Part shown: in pieces, positions 11,779-21,265 of the stretch
How positions within the stretch are numbered: the stretch's first letter is position 1
Layout: every line of letters begins with the position of its first letter
NCBI GenBank assembly: GCA_033819885.1
Contig: JAQYUZ010000003.1
Coordinates: 248,001-312,000, forward strand
Direction of reading: 5' to 3'
Length of the DNA stretch: 64,000 nt
DNA from: Microbotryomycetes sp. JL201
Lineage: Eukaryota; Basidiomycota; Microbotryomycetes
The notes under the pieces: generated by a model
Databases searched by the model: none
Told to the model about the DNA's origin: nothing
The model's input: the letters and a program-made list of their open reading frames with translations, nothing else
Translations under genes and position numbers: made by a program

Positions 11779-12607
11779 ATGTCGAAGCAAGCCTCGTACC
11801 AAGCCATTTCAATTCCATCGTGGTGTCGCCTCACCGTCTTGTCACTGCAGGCCACGGGCACTGCTTTGGCAGCGTTGTATCTCATTTTCTTGATCAAGGC
11901 AGGGAGTGGAGATGAAGTCGAGGCCAAAAGTCCGTTCTTCAGAAGCTGTTTGCATTGTGCCTGTTTGCATTATGCGAAGCGAGCCGCTCACCACGAGAGC
12001 TACAGTTAGCAAAGGACACTTTTATTGCGGCATCGCGCATTTCGCCGTCTGGGTGTCCACGATGTGCTCTGTGTCATATGTGCGTCCTTGTCTGTTCGCT
12101 GAGGCTTTCGCCTGCGCTAAGCGCCTGGTGGGTTTAGCTGGCATTTTACGCCTGGTCTGGCCAAATCCCTCAAACGTATCAAAAGTATATGGCGGGGGGT
12201 GTAATCGTCGGCTGTCTGTTGCACTTGCTTGGAACGATTCTGACGTTGACCGGCGCCGTATTCGACAACGAGATGCGATCCGAGGATCTCGGGTTTTTCC
12301 CGGTGGCGTCCATCGTATGTTCTGTAAGCTCGGATTGGCGGACTCACTGACGCGTTGCTCTCAGATGTTCCAAGTCTTGGTAATTGTGCCGCTCGCATGT
12401 CTTGGTGTCACTTTTTACTGCTGGCACCTCGCCAAACGTGCTGGCTACGACGATCGCGGGCACACCGAGATGCGCACTCAAAGTATGGGCCACCGCCGGC
12501 TGCATTCACTCAGCTCTTTCGATGATCTCGAGTCTGGAGGTGAAAGTAGTGGAGCAGAAGAGGACAGAGTCAGGTCGCACCGGATGGACAGGCGTCGCCG
12601 CCAATGA
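11779..12607 (+). CDS. Four-TM membrane protein, tandem copy A
   Basis: Exons: 11779-11929, 12006-12079, 12138-12314, 12365-12607 (214 aa). TM segments are seen near residues 19-40, 55-80, 95-115 and 135-158 (MFQVLVIVPLACLGVTFYCW). The tail is acidic and Ser-rich (SSFDDLESGGESSGAEED) and ends in HRMDRRRRQ. Intron phases (1, 0, 0) and the TM pattern match copies B and C downstream and the gene at 32419-33761. I do not recognise the family. The arrangement of short loops, a TM4 with a V-P-L/I motif and a charged cytosolic tail suggests a tetraspan-type plasma or endomembrane protein; this is inference. It lies 190 bp after Kish, in the same direction. Confidence 0.75.
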
Positions 12608-12859
12608 CCGTGAGCCAATCAATGGCATTCTGATGCAATCGATATTCACTACCATGTTTCCTCAACCACACCGGGTTGAAAACGAAAAGACTTTATGAAC
12701 TCGTTCTGATCCGCTAGGAGCCATTTCCGGAAACCGGTAGTTCCGCGGACCGCAATCTGTCTTGGTCGGCTGTCGACCCTGACCCTCAATTCCGCCTCAA
12801 CAGTGAGCGCTCACAATTTAATCAGGTCCGCTGATCGTCTGCTTCCGAGGCAGCTTCGT

Positions 12860-14219
12860 ATGGCTCGGAAGGTACTCTACCTCGCCGTTGCAATTGCAAC
12901 TGATCTCGCGCTCTTTGCTTGTTCCACCGTATCGCCGCGTCCAGTGCAGAGAACGAGGGCGTGAAGAGCGATCCCGTTGATCAGTTTGGCAGAAAAAAGC
13001 TGAGCCAATTCACTGATATGACGAATGCTTGCGTGCTCAGCGACGATGAGCGCCACTCCGAATGTGCCGGAAGGGCTGGTCCCAAAGGGAAGGGTCCTCC
13101 GTTGCCAGCTCGCGAAGATGCGAGCGACGACGAAGAGCATGACTCCGAATCTGCCGGAGATGCTGGTCTTCTCCCATGCAGTGACGATGATGCACACAAG
13201 CTCTTCTCTGATGGCCCGGAGCTGACCGCAAAAAAACATCGAACGATTCAGTGAGTTGTGTTTGAATTGATTCACTGCACACTGAAGCCGAGCCCTGCAC
13301 CCAAGCGAACAAGTCATTGAATTGTTGAATATTTTTTGCTGTCAGCTCAGGGGCGTGACAAAAGAGCTCGTGAGCGTCAATGTTACGACATGGATATAAA
13401 CCCGCGTCTCCGGCATGTTCGGAGTCGTGCTATTCGCTGTCCCTCGCACATTCGCGAGCTGGCAACGACGGAACCTTCACTTTGGGACCAGCGCTTTCGG
13501 CGTGTTCGGATTGGCGCCCGGTCAACCGAGGGCAGTTTTGATGCGGATTATTTATGTTTCTTGTGACTCGCAACTACCAGCCTTTTCACGTTCGCAAGGC
13601 GACCCCTACGATCGTAGCTAGAACTCGTGTCGTACCTGATCCGATCGATTTCACAGGTCGGGATCAAGGCAACCTTCGCAGACAGGCACAAGCTGCCACA
13701 CCGAAATATTGAGCCTACATTGATCTGTATCCTTGTCCTAATGTTCCTGGCTGGAATGAGAATATATGCCTCAAAGGTGCTGTTCGAAGTCGAAACGTTG
13801 AGCACCGCGTTTATAGACATTTACAGTGCATACGGCTAACTCCAACTCTCCTCGCAAATACAAGTAGACTCATTAAATTTGGATCTTGTCAGTCTCGATC
13901 CTGATGTCAGCGATGACTATGGGGCTCGTGATCTGGGCGGACAAAGTTCATCGAACCAAGCATTTTAGACACGAGGATGAGCTTGGTATGGTGAATCGAC
14001 CCTGACGGACTTCATTGTCCGCTTGATAAAGTCAACCAGAAATTGGATTCTTCGAGTCAGCCAAGCAGTCCAGACTCGAGTGGCGCGGAAACGAGCGGAT
14101 CTGACGGAGAGGAACTCAATTCGCAGTGGACCGGACGGCGGAGGAGTATCAGAGAACGAGGCGTCAACGCGGGTAGCCTAGTATATTTGCATGTAGCAGA
14201 AAGACCGTCCTCCACTTAG
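12860..14219 (+). CDS. Four-TM membrane protein, tandem copy B (5 prime half unresolved, maybe decaying)
   Basis: The 3 prime half is clear: exons 13657-13825, 13893-13985 and 14032-14219. They encode TM3 (LICILVLMFLAGMRIYAS), TM4 (ISILMSAMTMGLVIWADKV) and a Ser/Asp-rich tail (SSPDSSGAETSGSDGEE) that match copies A and C in order and phase. A TM1-like start, MARKVLYLAVAIATDLALF, lies at 12860 and resembles TM1 of copy C. Between them no convincing TM2 exon can be joined, because a foldback repeat (13045-13518) fills the space. Either a long intron of about 700 nt carries the repeat, or the gene is broken by it. The span is given from the TM1 start to the stop. Confidence 0.5.
13045..13518. 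repeat. Imperfect inverted repeat (foldback), arms about 205 bp
   Basis: Arm 1 is about 13045-13253 and arm 2 about 13315-13518, with about 60 bp between. Reading arm 1 on the minus strand and arm 2 on the plus strand, long stretches agree, such as TTCGCGAGCTGGCAACG and CTTTGGGACCAGC; I judge about three-quarters identity by eye with small indels. Both arms also encode related peptides in two frames. A transcript through both arms would fold into a long imperfect hairpin. No terminal duplication or transposase is visible. Confidence 0.8.
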
Positions 14220-14302
14220 GAGTCTCAGCCTGTTGTGCTGTGTAGGCTGCCGCGGACTTGCTTATTCGAAAGAAAAACAAGCGTACGGTGCTCCCTCACG
14301 CC

Positions 14303-15278
14303 ATGGCTCGGGACGCACGTTCGAGAGTTCGCAGAGGCGCGAGCCGCTCACCGAGTCGTGGCCGCGCGCGAGCATCTGCTATCCGGCGTCGCCTGCACAT
14401 TTTGCGAGTCGCCTTTTTCGTTGGTGTCGCGATTGACATTTTGCTCTGTCTCGCGGTTTGCGTCTACGCGCTAAATGTTGGTGACGAGCCACGTCAGTCT
14501 AGAATTCGAATGAGAACTGTCGGCTCCTGGCTGTCCAATTCTGACTACGCGATATCCAAGTGACGACGCAAGAATTGGCTGGCATAGTCCAGGCCGGCGT
14601 CTGTTTTCTGCTGCTCATCGGCACGTCAATCGTACGTGCATGATCCCGCAGCCATCCTGAAGGCGTGTGCCTGACTTCGTGCCATTCCAGGCGGTGACGC
14701 ACACTGCACGCGTGGAGCATAACGAAAAACTAGCCTGGTTTCTGATTTGGGGCACCCCCGTCGTGGCTGTTTCTGTGCTATGGCTCATCGTCGGTGTATT
14801 TTTCGTGTTCAAACAATTCGATCCTGCCCCGGACACGATCTTTCGCGTGTTGCATGGTGTGCGTTTCCAGGCGAACGAACTGGCAGGGCTTGCTTACAGT
14901 CCAACGTCTCAGGTGATGCAAGCTTGCGTCTTGGTGCCAATCCTGGGTTGCGATATCTTGTGGATGACTCACAAGCATCTTCATGAGGTTGCTGTCAATC
15001 ACCAAGAAGGCCGTGACGAAGAGCAGCGTCTCACGGGACAAGATCGAGGTCGCGCAAGCAGAGGCCGGGCTGGTCCACTGTCCGATTCAATGGAGTTGCA
15101 GGACATGTCACAGTCTGGGTCCGGCTCCGAGTCGGATACAGAAAGACCGGCATATCCACGCGCGAGGCACAAACCAACGTTGCCGCCTATTCAAGAGGCA
15201 CAACGCACAAGCCACGGTGCAAGACCCCATGGACATGTGAGCGATCCGGACGCGATCACATTCGCCCCTCCTCGTTGA
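14303..15278 (+). CDS. Four-TM membrane protein, tandem copy C
   Basis: Exons: 14303-14492, 14561-14631, 14691-15278 (282 aa). An Arg/Ser-rich N-terminus precedes TM1 (VAFFVGVAIDILLCLAVCVY), TM2 (AGIVQAGVCFLLLIGTSI), TM3 (TPVVAVSVLWLIVGVFFVF) and TM4 (VMQACVLVPILGCDILWM). The tail is long, charged and Ser-rich (SQSGSGSESDTERP). TM4 aligns with copy A around the V-P-I/L motif, and intron phases 1 and 0 match. Copy C lacks the last intron that copy A has before TM4. Function unknown; it is convergent with RPB8, 145 bp away. Confidence 0.75.
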
Positions 15279-15423
15279 GGTGCGACAAGCTGGAGAGAGC
15301 GTGCAAGGAAACGAAAGGGGAAAAAGCTGTAATCTTACAAGGGCATGTTGCTGCACGTGAGCACAGCCGTTGAATCTATCGACGTCTTGGTACATGTTTT
15401 CATGATCCATTGAAAGACAAAAG

Positions 15424-16269
15424 TTATGCCTGCCGCCGCATAAGCAAGTAGATGTAGTCGCCGACCGTGACGTTGCTGAGATGTCGGTAGTTGCCCGAGA
15501 GTGCCATAAGCAGACCACCAAATGACGCGTATGCCGTCACCCGTTCTGCCGTGTCTTCATCGAATTTGTACACCTGCGCGTATGCCTCAGCCAACTACGA
15601 ATCGGCAAGCCCGAGAGCGAATCTCATAACGTACCTTGCCATACATCACATACTCCCAATCGTCTGCGAGTCCACCTTCAATGTCTTGCATCCTCCATCC
15701 GCCGTCATCTCGTTCTGCGCCACCTTCGTGCAACGAGCTTGCGAGCGCGAATGCAAAATTGGTGTCACTCGAGAGCGGGTACAAATCAGAATTGACCTGT
15801 GTGAGCGATTTGAGCCACGTTTCTCGGGTTTTTCTTGTTTGCTGTTTGCAAAGACGTACGTCCAACGTCAGTGACATGTCGTGGTTGCTAGACTGAGCCG
15901 TCACACGTGACACTGCGTCGGGAGGCGAATGTTGAGCGGGACGCCGCCTAGTCAAGCTATAAGCGTGTTGTGCTCACCCCTGTCAAACTTTCTGCCATCT
16001 GTCGTCGTTGCGCACAGAAAGTGCTCGAGGTCAGCGCGAGGCGATCAAAGCGAGCGCTGCCTGTGCTTCGACGCACCTCTGTCGACATTCTTGACAGCAA
16101 AGGTGTCTGTGAACAAGATGAGGGACGACGTGCCAGACCTGTATCGGTCAGTTTCCGGTCGTTTTGAGTGAATTGGGCCCAAGTTTGAACGACCGGGCGT
16201 TGCATTGAGTAGACAAGCTGGTCAGCAGGTGCAGAAGCATTGAAACGGTGAATGAAGGTGATCGCACAT
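15424..16269 (-). CDS. RPB8: RNA polymerase I/II/III common subunit Rpb8 (ABC14.5)
   Basis: Rpb8 is shared by all three nuclear RNA polymerases. Minus-strand exons: 16269-16268, 16138-16077, 15998-15978, 15912-15860, 15796-15635, 15573-15424 (149 aa, the family length). Diagnostic segments are LFTDTFAVKNVD, RDGRKFDRVSRV, LTLDVNSDLYPL, DDWEYVMYGKVYK and ASFGGLLMAL. The third exon is only 21 nt and encodes most of GRKFDR. The start codon appears split as in haspin: AT at 16269-16268, a 129-nt intron opening GTGCGA, then G at 16138, yielding MSGTSSLILFTD. An alternative start (an ATG at 16235 spliced to the same acceptor) would add MLLHLLTS, which is less like the family. Confidence 0.93.
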
Positions 16270-16373
16270 GTTGACGCTGGGGTAGGAGGCAACAACGAGT
16301 CGGGTCGTGTGTTCAAAAGTGTTAAGTCCGAACTGCAACAGGCTCTTGCCTCCGCACTCGCCAATCCCCGACA

Positions 16374-17142
16374 ATGCTCCCGCGTGCAACGACCAGGACA
16401 ACAAGAACGGACTATGCCGCAAGAGGGCGTCATTTCATATCATCATCGCGACCTCGACGGATCGCAACCCGGCCGAGCGAGCATACGCCAACGTCCACAA
16501 CGCCGACAACGGACCGACCACCACTATTGACGCGCGAGACCATCTATCCGTTCATTATGCTGTCGATCATCACGAGCCTGGCTCTGAATTTGCGACACTC
16601 GCGCTCGCAGAGGGAGGCGGACGAGCGGAGGCTCGAGGCTCAAGTAGACGTTCTCCAAGACACGATCGCTCATCTCAAGCTGCAAAATTGGTCCACGCTA
16701 CCTTCACAAGACAGGGAGCAGATTGAAAAGCGGCTTGAACGCGTAGGGCTAGGCAGGGCAAAGGGCAAGGCCCGAGATGACAATCAGAGGCCGCTGTCAG
16801 ACATGATGGCGACCAGTTGGTTTGAAGTCCTGTTTGGCAAGAAAGGGAAACAGTTTGAGCAAAAAGAGGACGACACGGACTGGGACCTGGGTGAGTTCCT
16901 TGCATGATTCGCGCCAACCTTTTGTTCAGTACCTTACTCGCGACTCATGATTTTCAGTAATGAAAGAGGCGGACGAGGCAGAGACCAAGCGACAGCAAGG
17001 TATCGTCGATGATCGACCGGCTCTTGACGGCGCGTCTCGGACACCTTCCATCGCTGCGAACCCTCGACATATGCCTTTGCCTACTCAGTCCAAACCCCGG
17101 CCGATTCAGCCAGCATCATCAGAGACTGGAGTGTACCTTTAG
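16374..17142 (+). CDS. Conserved-looking fungal membrane protein of unknown function
   Basis: Exons: 16374-16890 and 16958-17142 (233 aa). A basic, Thr/Arg-rich N-terminus precedes one membrane segment, IYPFIMLSIITSLALNL, then RHSRSQREADERRLEAQVDVL, a predicted coiled coil. A glycine/lysine-rich segment and a proline-rich C-terminus follow. The basic leader and single TM would suit a mitochondrial or ER anchor, but this is inference. I recall similar PFI.LSIITSLALNL proteins of unknown function in other fungi and cannot name one. It is divergent from RPB8 with about 100 bp between starts and convergent with ORC2. Confidence 0.7.
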
Positions 17143-17186
17143 GTATTGAATTTTTTGTTTGCAACAATCCCCCTAAGAAGTCCACC

Positions 17187-18951
17187 TTACGCGGCACCAG
17201 ACTCGATTTGCTCAAGCAAGTGTTCGAGCACGGGCTTGGCCATTGGTATCCAAATCCATTCGCCGCCATCATCGTCTTCGTCAGCTTCCCCTTCCTCGTC
17301 GGCGTCGCTCGTTCGTTTGACAGGAGCGACTTGAGATCCTTGCACAATATTATGATCTCTGAACTCTGCGAGCAGACCATCTACCTGGTCTTGATTGGCA
17401 GCGAGCAACCTGTCTGTCGCTACAGTCTTGAATCTGGGAACAAGCCGCCTCGTTAGCATGCCACCTTTTGGGACTGTCCTGCACAAAGACTGACTGGTCC
17501 AATCTCATTGCCACCTGTGGAGCAGGTTGTCCCTGTGCCGGTAAAAGATTGATTCGTCCAACATGTTCTCCACCGTTGGCCGCCGTCGCCGTTCGTTCCG
17601 TCTCGTCAGCGTCCACCTCGTCAAACTTGTCAATTTGAAGTTTGACTAAAAGTGTAAAAACGTTGCGAGACCTGTCCGTCACCGAAGCCAATACGTGCAA
17701 CGCACTTTGAGACAAGGAAGCTGAAGTTGGGTCGAGCGACGAAGACAGCGACGGAAACACGGCTGACGGCAAGAGCTTCGACAAGACATTGCTGAGGAGA
17801 GCTTCTTCAGTGTAGGGTGTAAAAGTTGGACAGGCGTGGTAGACAAAGTTGAACGACCGCACGTCAAAGAGGCTTTCGACAGAAATCGAGTTTGCTGGCG
17901 CCGACGTTGTCAAGGAGAGGTGATGAGGTCGAGTCATGGTCATGGACGCCGGGAAGAGCATTCCTGCTCTGATATGGTCGACGGTTGTGATCAAATGAAC
18001 GCTCGGCTGCGCGCTGAGCAGCGCCAGCAGGACCAGGTGCTTTGCCTGGCGCAACGTCGGGCCGTCAATGTTGTGCACAACGAGATAGATCGGCACTTTT
18101 TTCGTCTGTCGATTGTGTAATGCGACGACAAGTTTTCTGAAGCGAGACTCGAGTACCGTCGTCGCCGACGGGAGAGTCGCCACCGTCAAAGTGTTCGTGT
18201 CGGCCTTGCTTTTGCCCTTTGTCGACGCCTTGCTTGGCGAGCGTTCGCTCGTCCGCCGCATGTCTTGGCTTTCTTGAGCAATAACGTCCTCGATGGCGCT
18301 AGCAATGTCGACGAGCGAGCTCTCTGGGTCGTAACCTTTCACAACGACGACATGCCCGCGCGAGCGAGCCTTTTCTGCAAATCTGTCTAGCACTTGACGC
18401 TTGCTGCCAAAGCCGTGCAGCATGACGTTGAATCCTTGCTCCATTTCCCACAGCCAGCTGTCGAATTTTGTGTGTGCGAGCTTTTCTAGTCTGGTGGCGA
18501 AAGCCGATCTTCGTTGAGCGAGCTCTGGCAAATCGTCAAACGCCTGAAGACTAGCTTCGTATGACTCGAATGTGAATTCTTGATCAAATACGCTGGATAG
18601 CAGATTGTCTGACGTCTTGCTTGTCGTGTTTGCCTGCAGCAGGTACGCATCGCCCAGCGATTCTGTCACGAAGCGCGACGGCCCTGCCTCGTTGTGCTGT
18701 ACGCCGTCCTCACTGGCATATTCGTCCCTGTCCGATTCTTGCCGGTCTTGGTCCTCCTCTTCGTCCTCTTGGTCTTCGTCGTTGACGTTGACGGTGCGAG
18801 TGCGGATCGCGACGCGACGCGGTCGCCCCTGTTCCTGGTTACCCTTCACAGTCTTGCGTCGCTTGGTGGACGGCGGATCGCCGTTTTGTGAGCTTGATTT
18901 GGACTTTGACGGTGACGCGCTTCCGGCACGAGCTCGTGTGCGTGCCGTCAT
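17187..18951 (-). CDS. ORC2: Origin recognition complex subunit 2
   Basis: Orc2 is a core subunit of the complex that marks replication origins. Minus-strand exons: 18951-17495 and 17433-17187 (567 aa). The N-terminal 150 residues are charged and disordered, with an acidic [12 protein letters not shown] run. The AAA-like core includes [35 protein letters not shown], then [17 protein letters not shown], all typical of Orc2, and a winged helix at the end with [11 protein letters not shown]. The intron at 17434-17494 (GTCAGT, CTAAC, CCCAG) restores the C-terminal frame. The gene is divergent from DOM34; the starts are 112 bp apart. Confidence 0.93.
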
Positions 18952-19063
18952 TGCCTTCGGCGCTCAGAAAGGTCGAAAGCCACACTGGCCAGTCGTGTCC
19001 CTCCAATCACCTGCGCTCGTCGCCCGTCTCACACTCTCATTTCGCATCCTTGACATCACCGCG

Positions 19064-20971
19064 ATGCTGCTCGTCAAGCAGCACATCGAAAAGGACGGCA
19101 GCGGCTACGTCACTTTGCGCCCGCAAGAGGATGAAGACATGTGGCACGCCTACAACCTCATTCAAGAGGTGAGCCGGCGCCTTTTCCCCAACCTGACAGT
19201 CAAAACACTTGCTGAACGCCGCGCACACGCAGGGCGACGAGCTGAGAGGGTCGGCCGTCAGGTGATTCGCTCAGCCTGAAGGATCTCGCCGACTCGTGGG
19301 GACAGACACTGATGTCATTCATGCTGCTGCTCCCTTGCCAACAGACGAGTTACGACCGAATCTTCAACAGGATCAACCTCATCTCATCGCGTTCACCTCA
19401 AACTGACCATCATTGTCGAAAAAGTCTTGTACTCTGCCCTCGCAAACACGGATACAAATGCCACAGCATCATCGTCATCAAATCCGGCCGCACCAGAACA
19501 ACTGACTACAACAGCGACGACTTCTGCCGCCCAGTCGTCAACGAGCGGCACGGCGACGCTACACGTATCGGGCAAAGTCTCGTCAGAGAACCCTCACGTC
19601 AAAAAGGGAGCGTTCCACACGCTCGATCTCGAAGTGGGTCGAGATTTCAGCATCATCAAACAAGCAGGAGAATGGGACAGCGTTGCGCTAGAAAGACTCA
19701 GAGAAGTGACCGAACCAGGTCGAGGAGCAGAAATTGGCGCGATCGTGTGCGGCGAAGGTAAGAGGAATGGCCTGAACGGCTCTCAGAATCCGTATAACAC
19801 GTCACAAATCTCAGGTATCGCAAATATTTGCGTCATCACGAACCACACGACCATTATCAGACAGCGCATTGACGTGCCCGTCCCGAGAAAGCGCAAGGGT
19901 GGAGGAACAGCTCTCGGCGCCGAAAAGGTACAATTGGAAAAAAGGCAGAGCGACTCGATGCATTTGACTAAATGCTTATGCGGGGTTGTGGCAGGCACAG
20001 TCAAAGTTTCACCAGCAGATTTACGCCGCCGTCGTTCGCCATTTTGATTTCGATACGATAAAGGTGTTGATTATCGCCTCTCCGGGGTTTACAAAAGAGA
20101 GCGTATACGAACACATTCTCGAAGAGGCGACAGTGCGTGTAAGGTTTTCAAGGTGACTTTCGAGTTGGCTGACGTCGATCCGGCTTTCGACAGCGAACCG
20201 GCAACAAGGCCATCTTGCAGGCAAAGTCGAAATTCCTGCTGCTTCATTCTCCATCTCACCACGTTCACTCGCTTGCGCAAATCTTGTCGAGCCCAGAGGC
20301 GAGTCTTGCTTGGAAATGATGGTGTGGCTCACTTTGGACTGACAAGACGCGTTCGACTGGAAAGATCTCGAGCCAGTTGAAAGACACCAAATTTGCGCAA
20401 GAAGGCGTCATGCTGGACAAGTGAGACCGAGCTATCGAAACTTTCTTGACCTGCAGGCTTCAACATTGACTTTGCTCACGTACCAGATTTTTCAAAATGC
20501 TCGAAGAGAACCCGTTGCGAGCATGGTATGGCGAAAAGCATGTACTCAAAGCGGCGGAGCGAGGCGCGATTGGCAAACTGTTGATTTCAGACGAGCTGTT
20601 CAGGTACGTTGCTCTTTCGTAAGGCGCGGTCTACAAAGGACGGTCAGAGAACAACTCGTGATCGCAGGTCCCCGGTCGTCGCGAGACGAAAGATGTTTGT
20701 CAAACTGGTCGAGGACGTCAAAGCTTATGGTGGCGAGGTGCTCATGTTTTCGAGCATGCACGAATCGGGTCAACGTAAGAGAGTGTCTTGGTCGGTGGCC
20801 TGTTTGCCGTTCTGACCTTGATTGGCGATCGGTGCAGAGCTCAACCAGTTGACAGGTATCGCCGCGCTGTTGAACTTTCCGTTGGATGTCGAGGACGCGA
20901 TCGAAGAGGACGAGGCTGATGCAGCTGCGAAAGCAAACGCCGACGCTGTGGACGATTCGGACGGCGCTTGA
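19064..20971 (+). CDS. DOM34: Dom34/Pelota ribosome-rescue factor
   Basis: Dom34, with Hbs1, splits stalled ribosomes in no-go decay. Exons: 19064-19168, 19233-19261, 19345-19757, 19815-19927, 19995-20132, 20194-20298, 20347-20420, 20487-20603, 20668-20774, 20838-20971 (444 aa). The start [20 protein letters not shown], then IPRKRKG-like [50 protein letters not shown] and [10 protein letters not shown] are all family hallmarks. The N domain carries a Ser/Thr/Ala-rich insertion of about 40 residues ([12 protein letters not shown]). Intron 20299-20346 must be GC-AG (GCGAGT): the frame meets a stop inside it, and no GT donor restores the motif. Intron 19758-19814 is 57 nt, in frame and stop-free. 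Confidence 0.94.
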
Positions 20972-21265
20972 AAAGGGAATCCGAGCACATGTTGACAAGC
21001 TGGGCCACTTGTGGTTCCTGTCGTTGTTGTTGTAACACGTGATTGTGTAGCGAACTTGTGTTGTGTGTGCACCCTGAGCCGCTCTTGTCATGACACGCAC
21101 CCCCCTGTCTGAGATTTTCCAGCACGACGCGGGGTAAAAGCCGTCGCGCGCGCAGACAGGCGTGCTCGACGCACAAACTCGCTCGCCCGCCCCTGGCCCG
21201 ACGCCTCGCTTGTTTTCCTGGGCGTGCTCGCTGTCGACAGGGCCACTGCACGTGCGCGTGGAGCG

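Noticed and set aside
13045-13518. The foldback repeat as a MITE or other transposable element
   Set aside because: No target-site duplication, no terminal consensus and no further copies in the window; a local inverted duplication explains it.
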